Source: Acinetobacter sichuanensis (GTDB lineage: Bacteria > Pseudomonadota > Gammaproteobacteria > Pseudomonadales > Moraxellaceae). From it: a stretch of 64,000 nt of DNA. The position numbers were made by a program, and so were the translations under genes. The notes under the pieces are model-generated. The model was given only the letters and a program-made list of their open reading frames with translations, was not told the DNA's origin and did not search any database. The stretch lies in assembly GCF_003024515.2 (NCBI RefSeq), contig NZ_PYIX02000001.1, positions 235,896 to 299,895 of the forward strand. The letters run 5' to 3'. How positions within the stretch are numbered: the stretch's first letter is position 1; every line of letters starts with the position of its first letter. Of the stretch, positions 27,318-36,245 are shown piece after piece.

Positions 27318-28256
27318 ATGTTGAACGTTAAAAATGCGATATTAAGCGCATTAACACTCGGTGGTTTTTTACTCAGCTCTATGGCGATAGCCCAAGATCA
27401 ACTGATTTTGTTAGGAACTAAAGGTGGACCTTCACTTTATTCAACACAGTCATTACCACAGTCAAGTGCAATACAAATAAAGAATGATGTTTATGTGATT
27501 GATGCAGGATATGGTGCAAGTTATCGCTTACTAGAAGCAAAAGTGCCGTTGAAAAATATTAAAGCTATTTTTATTACGCATTTACACAGTGATCATATTC
27601 TTGATTATCCTGCTTTGTTAATGAACAGTTGGCTAAGTAGTCTAGATCATGAGATTCAAGTCTTTGGTCCAAAAGGGACAAAAGAAATGACAGAAAATCT
27701 TTTAAAAGCTTATAACGTCGATATTCAGTTACGTTATGAGGATGAAGGTCGAGAGCCATTAAATAAGTTTTTAAAAGTTCATGAGTTTGACGAAGGCGAT
27801 GTATATCAAGATGAAAATGTCAAAGTAACAGCCAAACGAGTACCACATCAGCCTTTTAAAATGGGCGAGGCATTTGCCTTTAAGTTTGAAACAGCTCAGA
27901 AACAAAACCTTGTATTTTCAGGAGATACCAACTATTACCCACCTTTTGCCAAGTTTGCAAAAAATGCTGATATTTTGGTTCATGAAGTTGCACATGGCGA
28001 TGGTATTGGTCGTTTAGCCAAACGTATGGGATATGATGAAAGTTTTAGAGATGCTGTGATTGCTCATCATATTACGCCTCAAGATGTTGGAAAAACTGCA
28101 ACTCAAGCACAAGTGAAAAAACTGGTACTGAGCCATATTGTCCCTGTAGGTGATCCAGAATTAACCGATGCTGTTTGGAAAAAAGATGTCGGTGCATTTT
28201 ATAAAGGTGAAATTGTCGTTGGAAAAGATGGCATGGTCATTCCTTTAAATCAATAA
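27318..28256 (+). CDS. Secreted metallo-beta-lactamase-fold hydrolase
   Basis: A 312-residue protein with an N-terminal signal peptide ending at SSMAIA-Q, so it acts in the periplasm. The metal site motif ITHLHSDHILD (HxHxDH) and the later SGDTNYY and HHITPQ residues match RNase Z/arylsulfatase-like members of the superfamily. The second ATG (27318) was chosen because AGGA is 7 bases before it but touches the first ATG. It is probably a hydrolase of an ester, sulfate ester or lactone of an aromatic compound. The position, divergent from an exporter and next to alcohol and amine oxidising enzymes, supports a role in substrate release; the substrate is unknown. Confidence 0.75.
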   Translation: MLNVKNAILSALTLGGFLLSSMAIAQDQLILLGTKGGPSLYSTQSLPQSSAIQIKNDVYVIDAGYGASYRLLEAKVPLKNIKAIFITHLHSDHILDYPALLMNSWLSSLDHEIQVFGPKGTKEMTENLLKAYNVDIQLRYEDEGREPLNKFLKVHEFDEGDVYQDENVKVTAKRVPHQPFKMGEAFAFKFETAQKQNLVFSGDTNYYPPFAKFAKNADILVHEVAHGDGIGRLAKRMGYDESFRDAVIAHHITPQDVGKTATQAQVKKLVLSHIVPVGDPELTDAVWKKDVGAFYKGEIVVGKDGMVIPLNQ

Positions 28257-28387
28257 AATAAATTGTCTGAATGATTGATCTTTTTCCTTTGTATAAAAAC
28301 CCATGGCGACAGAGGAGATTGATCAAATACAGCAGAATAAACAGTGCTTTAATGAAAAAATGATAAGTGAAACATTGGATGGTATGT

Positions 28388-29983
28388 ATGCAAGAATATG
28401 ATTATATTGTATGTGGTGCGGGTTCAGCAGGGTGTGTGGTTGCAACACGTCTAATACAAGAAAATAAAGGAAGTGTACTGTTACTTGAAGCAGGTGGTAG
28501 TGATGATAATATTCTCATCAAAATGCCTGCGGGTGTTTCGGAAGTGATTCCAACAAAAACATGGGATTACACGACAGAACCTGATGAAAATACCCATCAA
28601 CGTCGTATGACTTGCGCACAAGGAAAAGTATTAGGAGGCAGTAGCTCAGTCAATGGCATGATTTATATTCGAGGGCAGCAAGAAGATTATGATTCGTGGG
28701 CTCAAGAAGATGGATGTGCAGGTTGGGACTTTAATGCGCTATTACCTTACTTTAAAAAAGCAGAAAAAAATGAAAGTTTATCTGAGCCTTATCATGGAAC
28801 GACAGGACCATTGTCTGTAAGTGAAAATCGCTATCGACATCCGCTTACTCAAGTCTTTATTAAAGCAGGTCAAGAGTTAGGTTTGCCTTATGTTAATGAT
28901 TTTAATGGGCATAAACAGCAAGGTGTCGGGTTTTTTCAAACCACTACACAAAATGGTGAAAGAGCGAGTGTTTCGCAAACCTATTTAAAATTAGTACAGA
29001 ATCATCCTCAATTAACGCTTAAATTAAATGTTTTAGTGCATCAAGTCGTTGTGGAAAATCAAAAAGCCTGTGCAATTGAATGTGAAATTGCAGGTAAAAA
29101 ACATATTTTTAAAGCGCGTAAACAGATTGTTTTAAGTGCAGGATCGATCGGTACACCTAAGATTTTAATGCTTTCTGGAATTGGTCCTAAAAATCATTTA
29201 AATGATGTGGGAATCACAACGATTCAGGACTTACCTGTCGGGCAAAATTATCATGATCATTTACATGTATCGATTAATGCCGAAACGAAGCAACCTATTT
29301 CACTTTATGGGCAAAATTTAGGATTTAAAAAAATAAAAAATGGCGCGCAGTGGGTATTTACACGAACAGGTGTTGTATCTTCTAATATTCTTGAGGGAGG
29401 CGCATTTATTGATACTCATCAAGAAGGTCGACCAGATGTACAAGCTCATTTTTTGCCGGGCTTAGATACATGGGACGATCCTGATGGACTTGGAAAAGGA
29501 AAAACACATGGAATTACCCTGAAAAATTGTTTTTTACGTCCAAAATCTCGTGGAGAAATTTTCTTAAAAAGTAAAAATCCACATGATAGTGTGAAAATTC
29601 AAGCAAACTTACTGAGTCATCCTGATGATATTCAAGGTATGCTTCGTGCAACAAAATTTGGTTTAGCACTATTAAAAATGCCATCTTTTGAACCTTTGTT
29701 GGATCAGGTATTTTCACCTCCTCAAAGTTCTCATCAGAATGATCAAGCATTGATTGAGTTCATTCGTGGCACATGTAAAACAACTTATCATCCTGTTGGA
29801 ACATGCCGCATGGGGACTGATCAACGTTATTCTGTGGTTGATCTTCAGTTAAAAGTGCATGGTATAGAAAATCTATGCGTAATAGATTGTTCTGTATTTC
29901 CATCAATTCCAAGTGGAAATACCAATGCACCGACCATTGCTGTTGCAGAAAAAGGCGTTGATTTGTTAATGCAACGTACTTAA
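28388..29983 (+). CDS. GMC-family FAD alcohol dehydrogenase
   Basis: A 531-residue glucose-methanol-choline oxidoreductase. YDYIVCGAGSAGCVVATRL is the FAD-binding beta-alpha-beta motif, GKVLGGSSSVNGMIYIRG is the GMC signature 1, and GSIGTPKILMLSGIG is signature 2. The C-terminal YHPVGTCRMG carries the active-site His, and IPSGNTNAPTIAVAEKG ends the fold. It resembles choline dehydrogenase and AlkJ-type enzymes. With an aldehyde dehydrogenase immediately downstream, the likely job is oxidation of an aromatic alcohol such as tyrosol or hydroxytyrosol to the aldehyde. ATG 28388 gives the typical start just before the nucleotide-binding fold. Confidence 0.86.
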   Translation: MQEYDYIVCGAGSAGCVVATRLIQENKGSVLLLEAGGSDDNILIKMPAGVSEVIPTKTWDYTTEPDENTHQRRMTCAQGKVLGGSSSVNGMIYIRGQQEDYDSWAQEDGCAGWDFNALLPYFKKAEKNESLSEPYHGTTGPLSVSENRYRHPLTQVFIKAGQELGLPYVNDFNGHKQQGVGFFQTTTQNGERASVSQTYLKLVQNHPQLTLKLNVLVHQVVVENQKACAIECEIAGKKHIFKARKQIVLSAGSIGTPKILMLSGIGPKNHLNDVGITTIQDLPVGQNYHDHLHVSINAETKQPISLYGQNLGFKKIKNGAQWVFTRTGVVSSNILEGGAFIDTHQEGRPDVQAHFLPGLDTWDDPDGLGKGKTHGITLKNCFLRPKSRGEIFLKSKNPHDSVKIQANLLSHPDDIQGMLRATKFGLALLKMPSFEPLLDQVFSPPQSSHQNDQALIEFIRGTCKTTYHPVGTCRMGTDQRYSVVDLQLKVHGIENLCVIDCSVFPSIPSGNTNAPTIAVAEKGVDLLMQRT

Positions 29984-30054
29984 GTGAAGTGCTATGAGAT
30001 ATATGTTATGAAATTAAATATTATGAGATAAATAAATAGATCTTTAGCTTAAAA

Positions 30055-30070
30055 TCATCCTTAAGGATGA
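30055..30070. promoter_or_regulatory. 16-bp dyad upstream of the aldehyde dehydrogenase gene
   Basis: TCATCCTTAAGGATGA is a perfect palindrome 60 bases before the start of the dehydrogenase. A related dyad (14 of 16 bases) lies 62 bases before the amine oxidase start. The LuxR-type gene between them is a candidate binder. Confidence 0.45.
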
Positions 30071-30130
30071 CTGGTGCAAAAAATATCATCGATAAAATCA
30101 TGAATGATAAAAGACAAAGGACGAATCGTA

Positions 30131-31537
30131 ATGAATACAAATATGCTCATCAATGGGATACAAGTGCAAGGAGCTGCGGATACTTTCGAGGTATTAAATC
30201 CTGCAAATGAACAGGTTATTGCAACAGTGGCAAGTGCTTCAGTCGAACAGGTAAACCAAGCAATTCAAGCAGCTGCTCAAGCATTTAAAACATGGCAATT
30301 TATTTCAGATGAAGAAATAAATACAATTTTCACAAAAATTGTGGCGGATATTCGTCATGAACAAAGTGAAATTGCACGTTTAATTACTTTGGAACAAGGT
30401 AAACCTTTAGCTTTGGCACAGTTTGAAGTAGAAGCAGGTGCAAACTGGATCGAATATATTTTAAGCTTGAATATTCCTGTAGAAACAATAGATGATCCAA
30501 GTGGCAAAACCATACAAGTATTTAACCGACCATTGGGTGTGATTGCCTCCATTACACCGTGGAATTGGCCTTTTATGATTGTGATTTGGCATTTATTTCC
30601 TGCATTAAAAGCGAAAAATTGTATTGTCAATAAACCATCAGAATATACGCCACTGAGTACCATTAAACTCATCGAGATCATGAATCGTCATTTACCACAA
30701 GGTGTGTGTAATATTGTCTTAGGTCAAGGGGGCGTTGGGCAGGCGTTAAGTGAGCATCCAGATGTTGCAAAAGTCACATTTACGGGTTCAACACGAACAG
30801 GACAAAGTATTCTAAGTCATTCAGTTGCATCGCTCAAAGGCGTCGTACTTGAGTTGGGTGGAAATGATATTGGTATTGTATTAAATGATGTGGATGTGAA
30901 TGAAATTGCACCACGTATTTTTGGTTCTGCATTTTTGAATATGGGACAAACGTGTGCTGCATTAAAACGTTTGTATGTACATGAAGATGTGTATGATCAA
31001 TTGACCCAAAAATTGGCAGAACTTGCAGATGCACAAGTCGTGGGTGATGGTCTAGATGAAAATACAACTTTTGGACCTATTCAAAACCGTATGCAATATC
31101 AAAAAGTAAAATCTTTAATTGATGATGCTGTGGCACAAGGTGGAGAAATTATTACCCAACAAAATCAAGAAACTGAAAAAGGCTATTATATTCGTCCAAC
31201 TTTAGTGACCAATGTCAATGCAGGCATTGCCTTAGTTGATGAAGAACAGTTTGGTCCTGTGTTGCCAATTGTGAAATTTAGCCAAGTTGAAGATGCAATT
31301 TATGCAGCGAATCATACATCTTTTGGTTTAGGTGGCTCAGTTTGGTCAAAAGATCTTGAGCAAGCGCAGCAGATTTCCAGTCGACTTGAAACAGGAACCG
31401 TATGGATCAATAGCCACTCAGATTTATCACCTGCTGCACCATTTGGTGGTTGGAAATTATCAGGTTTGGGTTATTCATTTGGTTTGAGTGGGTTATTATT
31501 GTTCACGAAAAAACAAGCGATTCATATTACAAAATAG
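30131..31537 (+). CDS. Aldehyde dehydrogenase, probable aryl-acetaldehyde substrate
   Basis: A 468-residue NAD(P)-dependent aldehyde dehydrogenase. ITPWNWPFMIVIWHLFPAL, ELGGNDIGIVL (catalytic Glu) and MGQTCAALKR with Cys275 are complete. It follows the GMC enzyme and precedes the amine oxidase, both of which would yield phenylacetaldehyde-type products, so conversion of 4-hydroxyphenylacetaldehyde to 4-hydroxyphenylacetate is likely (the role of FeaB in E. coli). AAAGGAC upstream supports ATG 30131; an earlier start at 30104 has no such site. Confidence 0.85.
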   Translation: MNTNMLINGIQVQGAADTFEVLNPANEQVIATVASASVEQVNQAIQAAAQAFKTWQFISDEEINTIFTKIVADIRHEQSEIARLITLEQGKPLALAQFEVEAGANWIEYILSLNIPVETIDDPSGKTIQVFNRPLGVIASITPWNWPFMIVIWHLFPALKAKNCIVNKPSEYTPLSTIKLIEIMNRHLPQGVCNIVLGQGGVGQALSEHPDVAKVTFTGSTRTGQSILSHSVASLKGVVLELGGNDIGIVLNDVDVNEIAPRIFGSAFLNMGQTCAALKRLYVHEDVYDQLTQKLAELADAQVVGDGLDENTTFGPIQNRMQYQKVKSLIDDAVAQGGEIITQQNQETEKGYYIRPTLVTNVNAGIALVDEEQFGPVLPIVKFSQVEDAIYAANHTSFGLGGSVWSKDLEQAQQISSRLETGTVWINSHSDLSPAAPFGGWKLSGLGYSFGLSGLLLFTKKQAIHITK

Positions 31538-31549
31538 CGAGAATAAATC

Positions 31550-31578
31550 GCCTTTTGCAGGATGCAAAAGGCTTTTTT
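31550..31578 (+). terminator. Terminator of the aldehyde dehydrogenase gene
   Basis: GCCTTTTGCA (31550-31559) pairs with TGCAAAAGGC (31563-31572), followed by TTTTTT. Confidence 0.93.
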
Positions 31579-31622
31579 CGCCCCATTGGTCTTAATAAAT
31601 TTTCTAAAAAGGAAGGAAATTT

Positions 31623-32288
31623 ATGCTCAATCAGCAGTTTTTAACACAGTTTGGTGAGAACTTTGTTGAACAAGTTCAACGTGTTTTAGATATAGATGGT
31701 TATTTATTATATTCAATTGATAATATTAACCACACACATAATTATCATTTATTTAATATTTCCAAAAACTCTTTAGATGAATATCTCGGAAAAAAAATAC
31801 AACAAGACCCTGTATGTTTTCGTCATTTTTATTCAGACCATCATACACATGTTGAGTTTTTAGGTGAGCATGAGTCAAATGAAGAATATTTAGATTTTAT
31901 GCAACGTTGGGATATTGTAGATACCGCAGAAATATTTTTTAGAAAGCGTAATGGTGAGCCAATCGCTGGTTTAAGTATTGTGCGAGAAAATAATCAAAAA
32001 AAATTTACAGAGCAAGATAAAAAAATATTGAAATCTTTCTATTTTTTATCTGAAAAATATTTTCAGCATCATATGGATACAGTCGATAAACATTTTTTTA
32101 TGGAAAAATTTAATTTAACTAAAAAAGAGATTGTCGTTTTAGAAGAGTTATTTAATGGTTTAGAAAGTGGTTTGATTGCTGAAAAATTAAACTGTAGTTT
32201 GGCAACAGTCAAAACGCATATTCAACATATTTATCAAAAAACCAATGTAAAAAGTAGACAAGAATTACTCTGTAATTTTTTGAGATAA
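31623..32288 (+). CDS. LuxR-family transcriptional regulator
   Basis: A 221-residue protein with a C-terminal LuxR helix-turn-helix (LTKKEIVVLEELFNGLESGLIAEKLN, then ATVKTHIQHIYQKTNVKSR). The N-terminal 150 residues form a GAF/PAS-like sensor without a receiver signature. It lies between the aldehyde dehydrogenase and the amine oxidase, both of which have a similar 16-bp dyad about 60 bases upstream, so it is the best candidate regulator of both. GGAAGGAAA is the ribosome-binding site. The inducer is unknown. Confidence 0.78.
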   Translation: MLNQQFLTQFGENFVEQVQRVLDIDGYLLYSIDNINHTHNYHLFNISKNSLDEYLGKKIQQDPVCFRHFYSDHHTHVEFLGEHESNEEYLDFMQRWDIVDTAEIFFRKRNGEPIAGLSIVRENNQKKFTEQDKKILKSFYFLSEKYFQHHMDTVDKHFFMEKFNLTKKEIVVLEELFNGLESGLIAEKLNCSLATVKTHIQHIYQKTNVKSRQELLCNFLR

Positions 32289-32308
32289 ATCATTCTCAAG
32301 GATGATTT
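32287..32308. promoter_or_regulatory. Dyad upstream of the amine oxidase gene
   Basis: AAATCAT-TCTCAAGG-ATGATTT begins in the stop codon of the LuxR gene. It may terminate that gene, although no T run follows, or act as an operator for the amine oxidase. Its centre matches the dyad at 30055. Confidence 0.4.
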
Positions 32309-32367
32309 ATTCTCAGCTTGATTCATTTAATTTAACTGTATAAGTTTGTTTAAATGGATATAAGACA

Positions 32368-34656
32368 ATGCAATATAATGCAATCACGCGATCATTAAAA
32401 AAATGGTTAGGTGTAAATTTAGCTGTTGCTACAGCATTATTGAGTATGAATCAACACGTTTTAGCACATGGACAAGCTGCTGAAATGGTACCGCTTTATC
32501 AAAATATGACAGATTTTGGTGCCGATGTACAAAAAGATGAATTTACAAATAGTTATACCATTTCTAAAGGCTCCTTAATTGTTCGAGCAAAACCGAATTC
32601 TGATATTGTTTTAGTCAATGGAAAACCGTTAAAAGTGAGTGTTCCGTTGCTGATCAAAGAAGGTAAACCGATTGTCAGTAAGGAGTTTGCTACAGAAATT
32701 TTTCAGTCAGGTTTAGATCAAACATTTAAAGTCGAGGCAGCACCACATCCGTTAAATGGTTTAACTTCACAAGAAATTTCACAAAGCTTTGAAGCGATTA
32801 AACAATCTAAATATGCATATAATAATATGCGATTTTCAGAAATTAAATTAAAAGAACCTGAAAAATCAAAAGTTTGGGATGCATTTTTAAATCATAAAGC
32901 ATATGACGAAGACCGTGTTGCTATTTTTACCTTGCTTAAAGGTAAACAAGTGATTGAAGGTGCTGTGGATTTGAAAACAAAGCAAGTCACACAATGGAAT
33001 GTGCTTGAAAATACACATGGTATGGTTTTATATGATGACATGGTTGCAGTACAAGAAATTGTGACTAAAGATGCAGCCTATAAAAAAGCCTTAGCAAAAC
33101 GTGGAATTCAGGATGTTTCCAAAGTGGTGACGACGCCGCTGACTGTGGGTTTTTTTGGTGGCAAAGATGGTTTAGATCGTGAGTTAAACGTCTTAAAAGT
33201 CGTATCGTATTTAGATACAGGTGATGGCAACTATTGGGCGCATCCGATTGAAAACTTAGTGGCTGTGGTTGATTTAGAAAATAAGAAAATTGTAAAGCTA
33301 GAGGAAGGTTCGATTATTCCTGTACCTATGCAGCCAAACCCAATTGCCATTAAAAACCAAAAACAATTTAAAGCATTAAATGTCACAGAACCTGATGGTA
33401 AAAATTTCTCGATTACTGGGCAAACGATTCATTGGGGACCATGGTGTTTTCATGTAGGTTTAGACTCACGTGTAGGTTTGCAAATTTCAACAGCAACTTA
33501 TAAGGACAAAGGCGTCAAACGTAAAGTCATGTATGAGGGGAATTTAGGTGGGATGGTTGTGCCTTATGGCGATCCTGATATGGGATGGTACTTTAAATCC
33601 TATTTAGATTCGGGTGAATATGGCATGGGAACTTTAACGTCATCGATTGAAAAGGGTGTGGATGCACCCAATAATGCTGTTCTTTTAGATGCTGTGATTG
33701 CTGACTATACAGGTCAACCGCGTGTTATTCCAAATGCCATTGCAATTTTTGAACGTTATGCTGGTCCTGAATTTAAACATCAAGAAATGAATCAGCCGAA
33801 TATTAGTGCTGAGCGCCGTGAATTGGTGGTGCGTTGGATTAGTACAGTTGGAAACTATGATTATATTTTTGATTGGGTTTTTAATAATAACGGGATTATT
33901 GGAATTAATGCAGGTGCAACAGGTATTGAAGCAGTAAAAGGTGTACAAGCGAAAACGATGCATGACGCAACTGCTAAAGAAGATACACGTTATGGAACGT
34001 TAATTGATCACAATATAGTAGGGACAACGCACCAACATATTTATAACTTCCGTTTAGATCTAGATGTCGATGGCGAAAATAATAATTTTGTCGAGATGGA
34101 TCCAGTGGTCGTAAAAAATACGCGTGGTGGACCACGCACTAGCGCAATGGAAGTTAAGGAGAGAACAGTTGATACTGAAAAGGAAGCAGTACAAAAGTTT
34201 GATCCATCTACGATTCGCTTATTAAGCAATGCCAACAAAGAAAATAAACTGGGTAATCCTGTGTCTTATCAAGTTATTCCATTTGCAGGAGGTACGCATC
34301 CTATTGCGAAAGGGGCAAATTTTGCTGCGGATGAATGGCTATTTAAGCGTTTAAGTTTTATGGATAAACAAATTTGGGTCACTAAACGTGATGAAAATGA
34401 GAAATTTCCTGAAGGTAAATACTCAAATCGTTCAGATCGTGATACGGGTTTAGGGCAGTTTATTGCAAATAATGACAATATTAAAAACAAAGACTTAGTT
34501 GTGTGGATGACCACAGGAACGACGCATGTTGCACGTGCAGAAGAATGGCCAATTATGCCAACAGAATGGGTTTATACCATGTTAAAGCCGTGGAACTTCT
34601 TTGATAGTACGCCAACATTAGAAAGTGAAGAGCATAAAACACCTTCACAACATTAA
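32368..34656 (+). CDS. tynA: Periplasmic copper amine oxidase (tyramine / phenethylamine oxidase)
   Basis: A 762-residue copper- and topaquinone-dependent amine oxidase, about the length of E. coli TynA. The signal peptide ends near residue 34 (NQHVLA-HG). VGNYDYIFDW holds the topaquinone-forming Tyr497. The catalytic base is the Asp in YLDSGEYG, and the copper ligands are His555, His557 (HQHIYNF) and His720 (GTTHVARAEEWP). The N-terminal D1-like domain is kept. It releases ammonia and hydrogen peroxide while turning tyramine, dopamine or phenethylamine into arylacetaldehydes, which the neighbouring aldehyde dehydrogenase can use. The family is certain; the preferred amine is inferred. Confidence 0.93.
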   Translation: MQYNAITRSLKKWLGVNLAVATALLSMNQHVLAHGQAAEMVPLYQNMTDFGADVQKDEFTNSYTISKGSLIVRAKPNSDIVLVNGKPLKVSVPLLIKEGKPIVSKEFATEIFQSGLDQTFKVEAAPHPLNGLTSQEISQSFEAIKQSKYAYNNMRFSEIKLKEPEKSKVWDAFLNHKAYDEDRVAIFTLLKGKQVIEGAVDLKTKQVTQWNVLENTHGMVLYDDMVAVQEIVTKDAAYKKALAKRGIQDVSKVVTTPLTVGFFGGKDGLDRELNVLKVVSYLDTGDGNYWAHPIENLVAVVDLENKKIVKLEEGSIIPVPMQPNPIAIKNQKQFKALNVTEPDGKNFSITGQTIHWGPWCFHVGLDSRVGLQISTATYKDKGVKRKVMYEGNLGGMVVPYGDPDMGWYFKSYLDSGEYGMGTLTSSIEKGVDAPNNAVLLDAVIADYTGQPRVIPNAIAIFERYAGPEFKHQEMNQPNISAERRELVVRWISTVGNYDYIFDWVFNNNGIIGINAGATGIEAVKGVQAKTMHDATAKEDTRYGTLIDHNIVGTTHQHIYNFRLDLDVDGENNNFVEMDPVVVKNTRGGPRTSAMEVKERTVDTEKEAVQKFDPSTIRLLSNANKENKLGNPVSYQVIPFAGGTHPIAKGANFAADEWLFKRLSFMDKQIWVTKRDENEKFPEGKYSNRSDRDTGLGQFIANNDNIKNKDLVVWMTTGTTHVARAEEWPIMPTEWVYTMLKPWNFFDSTPTLESEEHKTPSQH

Positions 34657-34684
34657 TATGAATATTGATAAATCATAGGCATTA

Positions 34685-34724
34685 AAACAAGGTTGATCTG
34701 TATAGATGAACCTTGTTTATTTTA
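34685..34724 (+). terminator. Terminator of tynA
   Basis: AAACAAGGTT (34685-34694) pairs perfectly with AACCTTGTTT (34709-34718), followed by ATTTT. Confidence 0.88.
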
Positions 34725-34751
34725 ATCGTTTAAATAAGGCACTTGATTTTA

Positions 34752-34765
34752 GTTAATATATTAAT
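34752..34765. promoter_or_regulatory. HpaR-type operator upstream of the porin-arylsulfatase operon
   Basis: GTTAATATATTAAT carries the exact core and ends 31 bases before the porin start. It connects the sulfatase operon to the regulator of the hpa genes. Confidence 0.65.
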
Positions 34766-34796
34766 TAAAGTGAAAAATGACAAGGATGTTGTCACA

Positions 34797-36218
34797 ATGA
34801 AAATGAAAGTTTTAGCAGTGATTTCTTTATTTTCATGTATTACACATGTTTATGCTGAAGATCATATTCCAATCGTTGAGATTCCAAAAGATTTAGGTGG
34901 TCCTCGTTTTTTGGCTTGGAATAATGATTATTTTTATTTAAGTAAAAGTGAAAATAGACAAGGCACTTGGAATGAGCGTTTGAACTATATACCTTTAGGA
35001 AATGATGCTGAAAACTATATCACATTGGGTGGGGAAGCTCGCTGGATGTATGAATATTTAAATCATGCTACAGCAAATTTAACGCCTCAAGACCGTAATG
35101 AATCAGTTGCACAGCGTTTGCGATTATTTGGTGATTTACATCTACAACAAAACTTTAGAATGTTTTTAGAACTGGGTGATAATTGGGCATTTGATGCAGA
35201 AGTACCTACACCAGCAAATTATGATGCTTTTGATATTCAACAATTTTTTGTCGATTATAGACTACCAATCACAGAAAATCTTCAATTGACATTGAGACCT
35301 GGACGTTTTGTGATGCCATTAGGAAGTAAAATTCTTGTTTCCACACGTGATGGTAGTAATGTTCAATATAATTATGATGGTTTAGCAACGTGGTTTAACT
35401 ATCGAGATCAGATAAAAATTGATGTGTTTGATGTTAAGCCTGTTAAATTTCAAAGAGGTTCTTTTGACGATAAAACAGATGAGAGTCGAGAGTTAAAAGG
35501 TATTTATTTTAATAGTAAAATATTAGAGCAACCTACAAACCAAGCAAAATTAGATCTGTACTATTTTGATATGCATCATGATCAGCGTATTTTTACTGAT
35601 GGTGCAGATGTACAGAACCGAAAAAGTATAGGTGCTCGTGTATTTGGGCAAAAAGAAAATATTGATTATGATTTTGAGTATATCCGCCAGTTTGGTGATT
35701 ATGGCGATAAAAATATTCGTGCCTATGCTGCTTTTTCTCAAGTCGGCTATCACTTTGAGCAAAAACTCAATCCTCATTTATCTCTACAAAGCATGCTGTT
35801 TAGTGGGGATAATGACTTACAAGATCAGCGCCTAAAGACTTTCGAGTCTCCATTTCCACGTACTGCATTATTTAGTGGTGCAGCAGAATTTGGCTTAATG
35901 AATGCGATATTTATCAAGCCAACATTTGCTTTGGATCTCTTGCCAAATATGAATTTGAAAACGTCTTATGGCGTACTGAAAAAACACAAAAATAATGATG
36001 CAATTTATCATGCACCTTCTGGTATTGCATGGAATGAACATGATCAAACCAAATCTAAAGAGATTGCAGGCATTACTGAGGTAGAACTGGATTATCAATA
36101 TAACCGTAATCTGAATTTTAATCTTTTATTTTCCAATGTTGATGCAGCGCAAGCATTAAAGGAAACAGGTGGAAAAACCAATAACTATTTAAGTGTGACA
36201 ACGCAATTTAAGTTTTAA
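34797..36218 (+). CDS. Alginate-export-type outer-membrane porin
   Basis: A 473-residue outer-membrane beta-barrel with signal peptide (ISLFSCITHVYA-ED). The layout resembles the AlgE/alginate_exp family: ITLGGEARWMYEYL and RLRLFGDLHLQQNFRMFLELGD at the start, and a last strand ending in Phe (TTQFKF). In catabolic clusters such proteins act as specific channels rather than alginate exporters. It is 27 bases upstream of the arylsulfatase and probably admits the sulfated substrate. ATG 34797 was chosen for its signal peptide and upstream AAGGA; an ATG at 34803 is possible. Confidence 0.78.
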   Translation: MKMKVLAVISLFSCITHVYAEDHIPIVEIPKDLGGPRFLAWNNDYFYLSKSENRQGTWNERLNYIPLGNDAENYITLGGEARWMYEYLNHATANLTPQDRNESVAQRLRLFGDLHLQQNFRMFLELGDNWAFDAEVPTPANYDAFDIQQFFVDYRLPITENLQLTLRPGRFVMPLGSKILVSTRDGSNVQYNYDGLATWFNYRDQIKIDVFDVKPVKFQRGSFDDKTDESRELKGIYFNSKILEQPTNQAKLDLYYFDMHHDQRIFTDGADVQNRKSIGARVFGQKENIDYDFEYIRQFGDYGDKNIRAYAAFSQVGYHFEQKLNPHLSLQSMLFSGDNDLQDQRLKTFESPFPRTALFSGAAEFGLMNAIFIKPTFALDLLPNMNLKTSYGVLKKHKNNDAIYHAPSGIAWNEHDQTKSKEIAGITEVELDYQYNRNLNFNLLFSNVDAAQALKETGGKTNNYLSVTTQFKF

Positions 36219-36245
36219 ATCGGTCTATATTCAAAGGAATGATGA

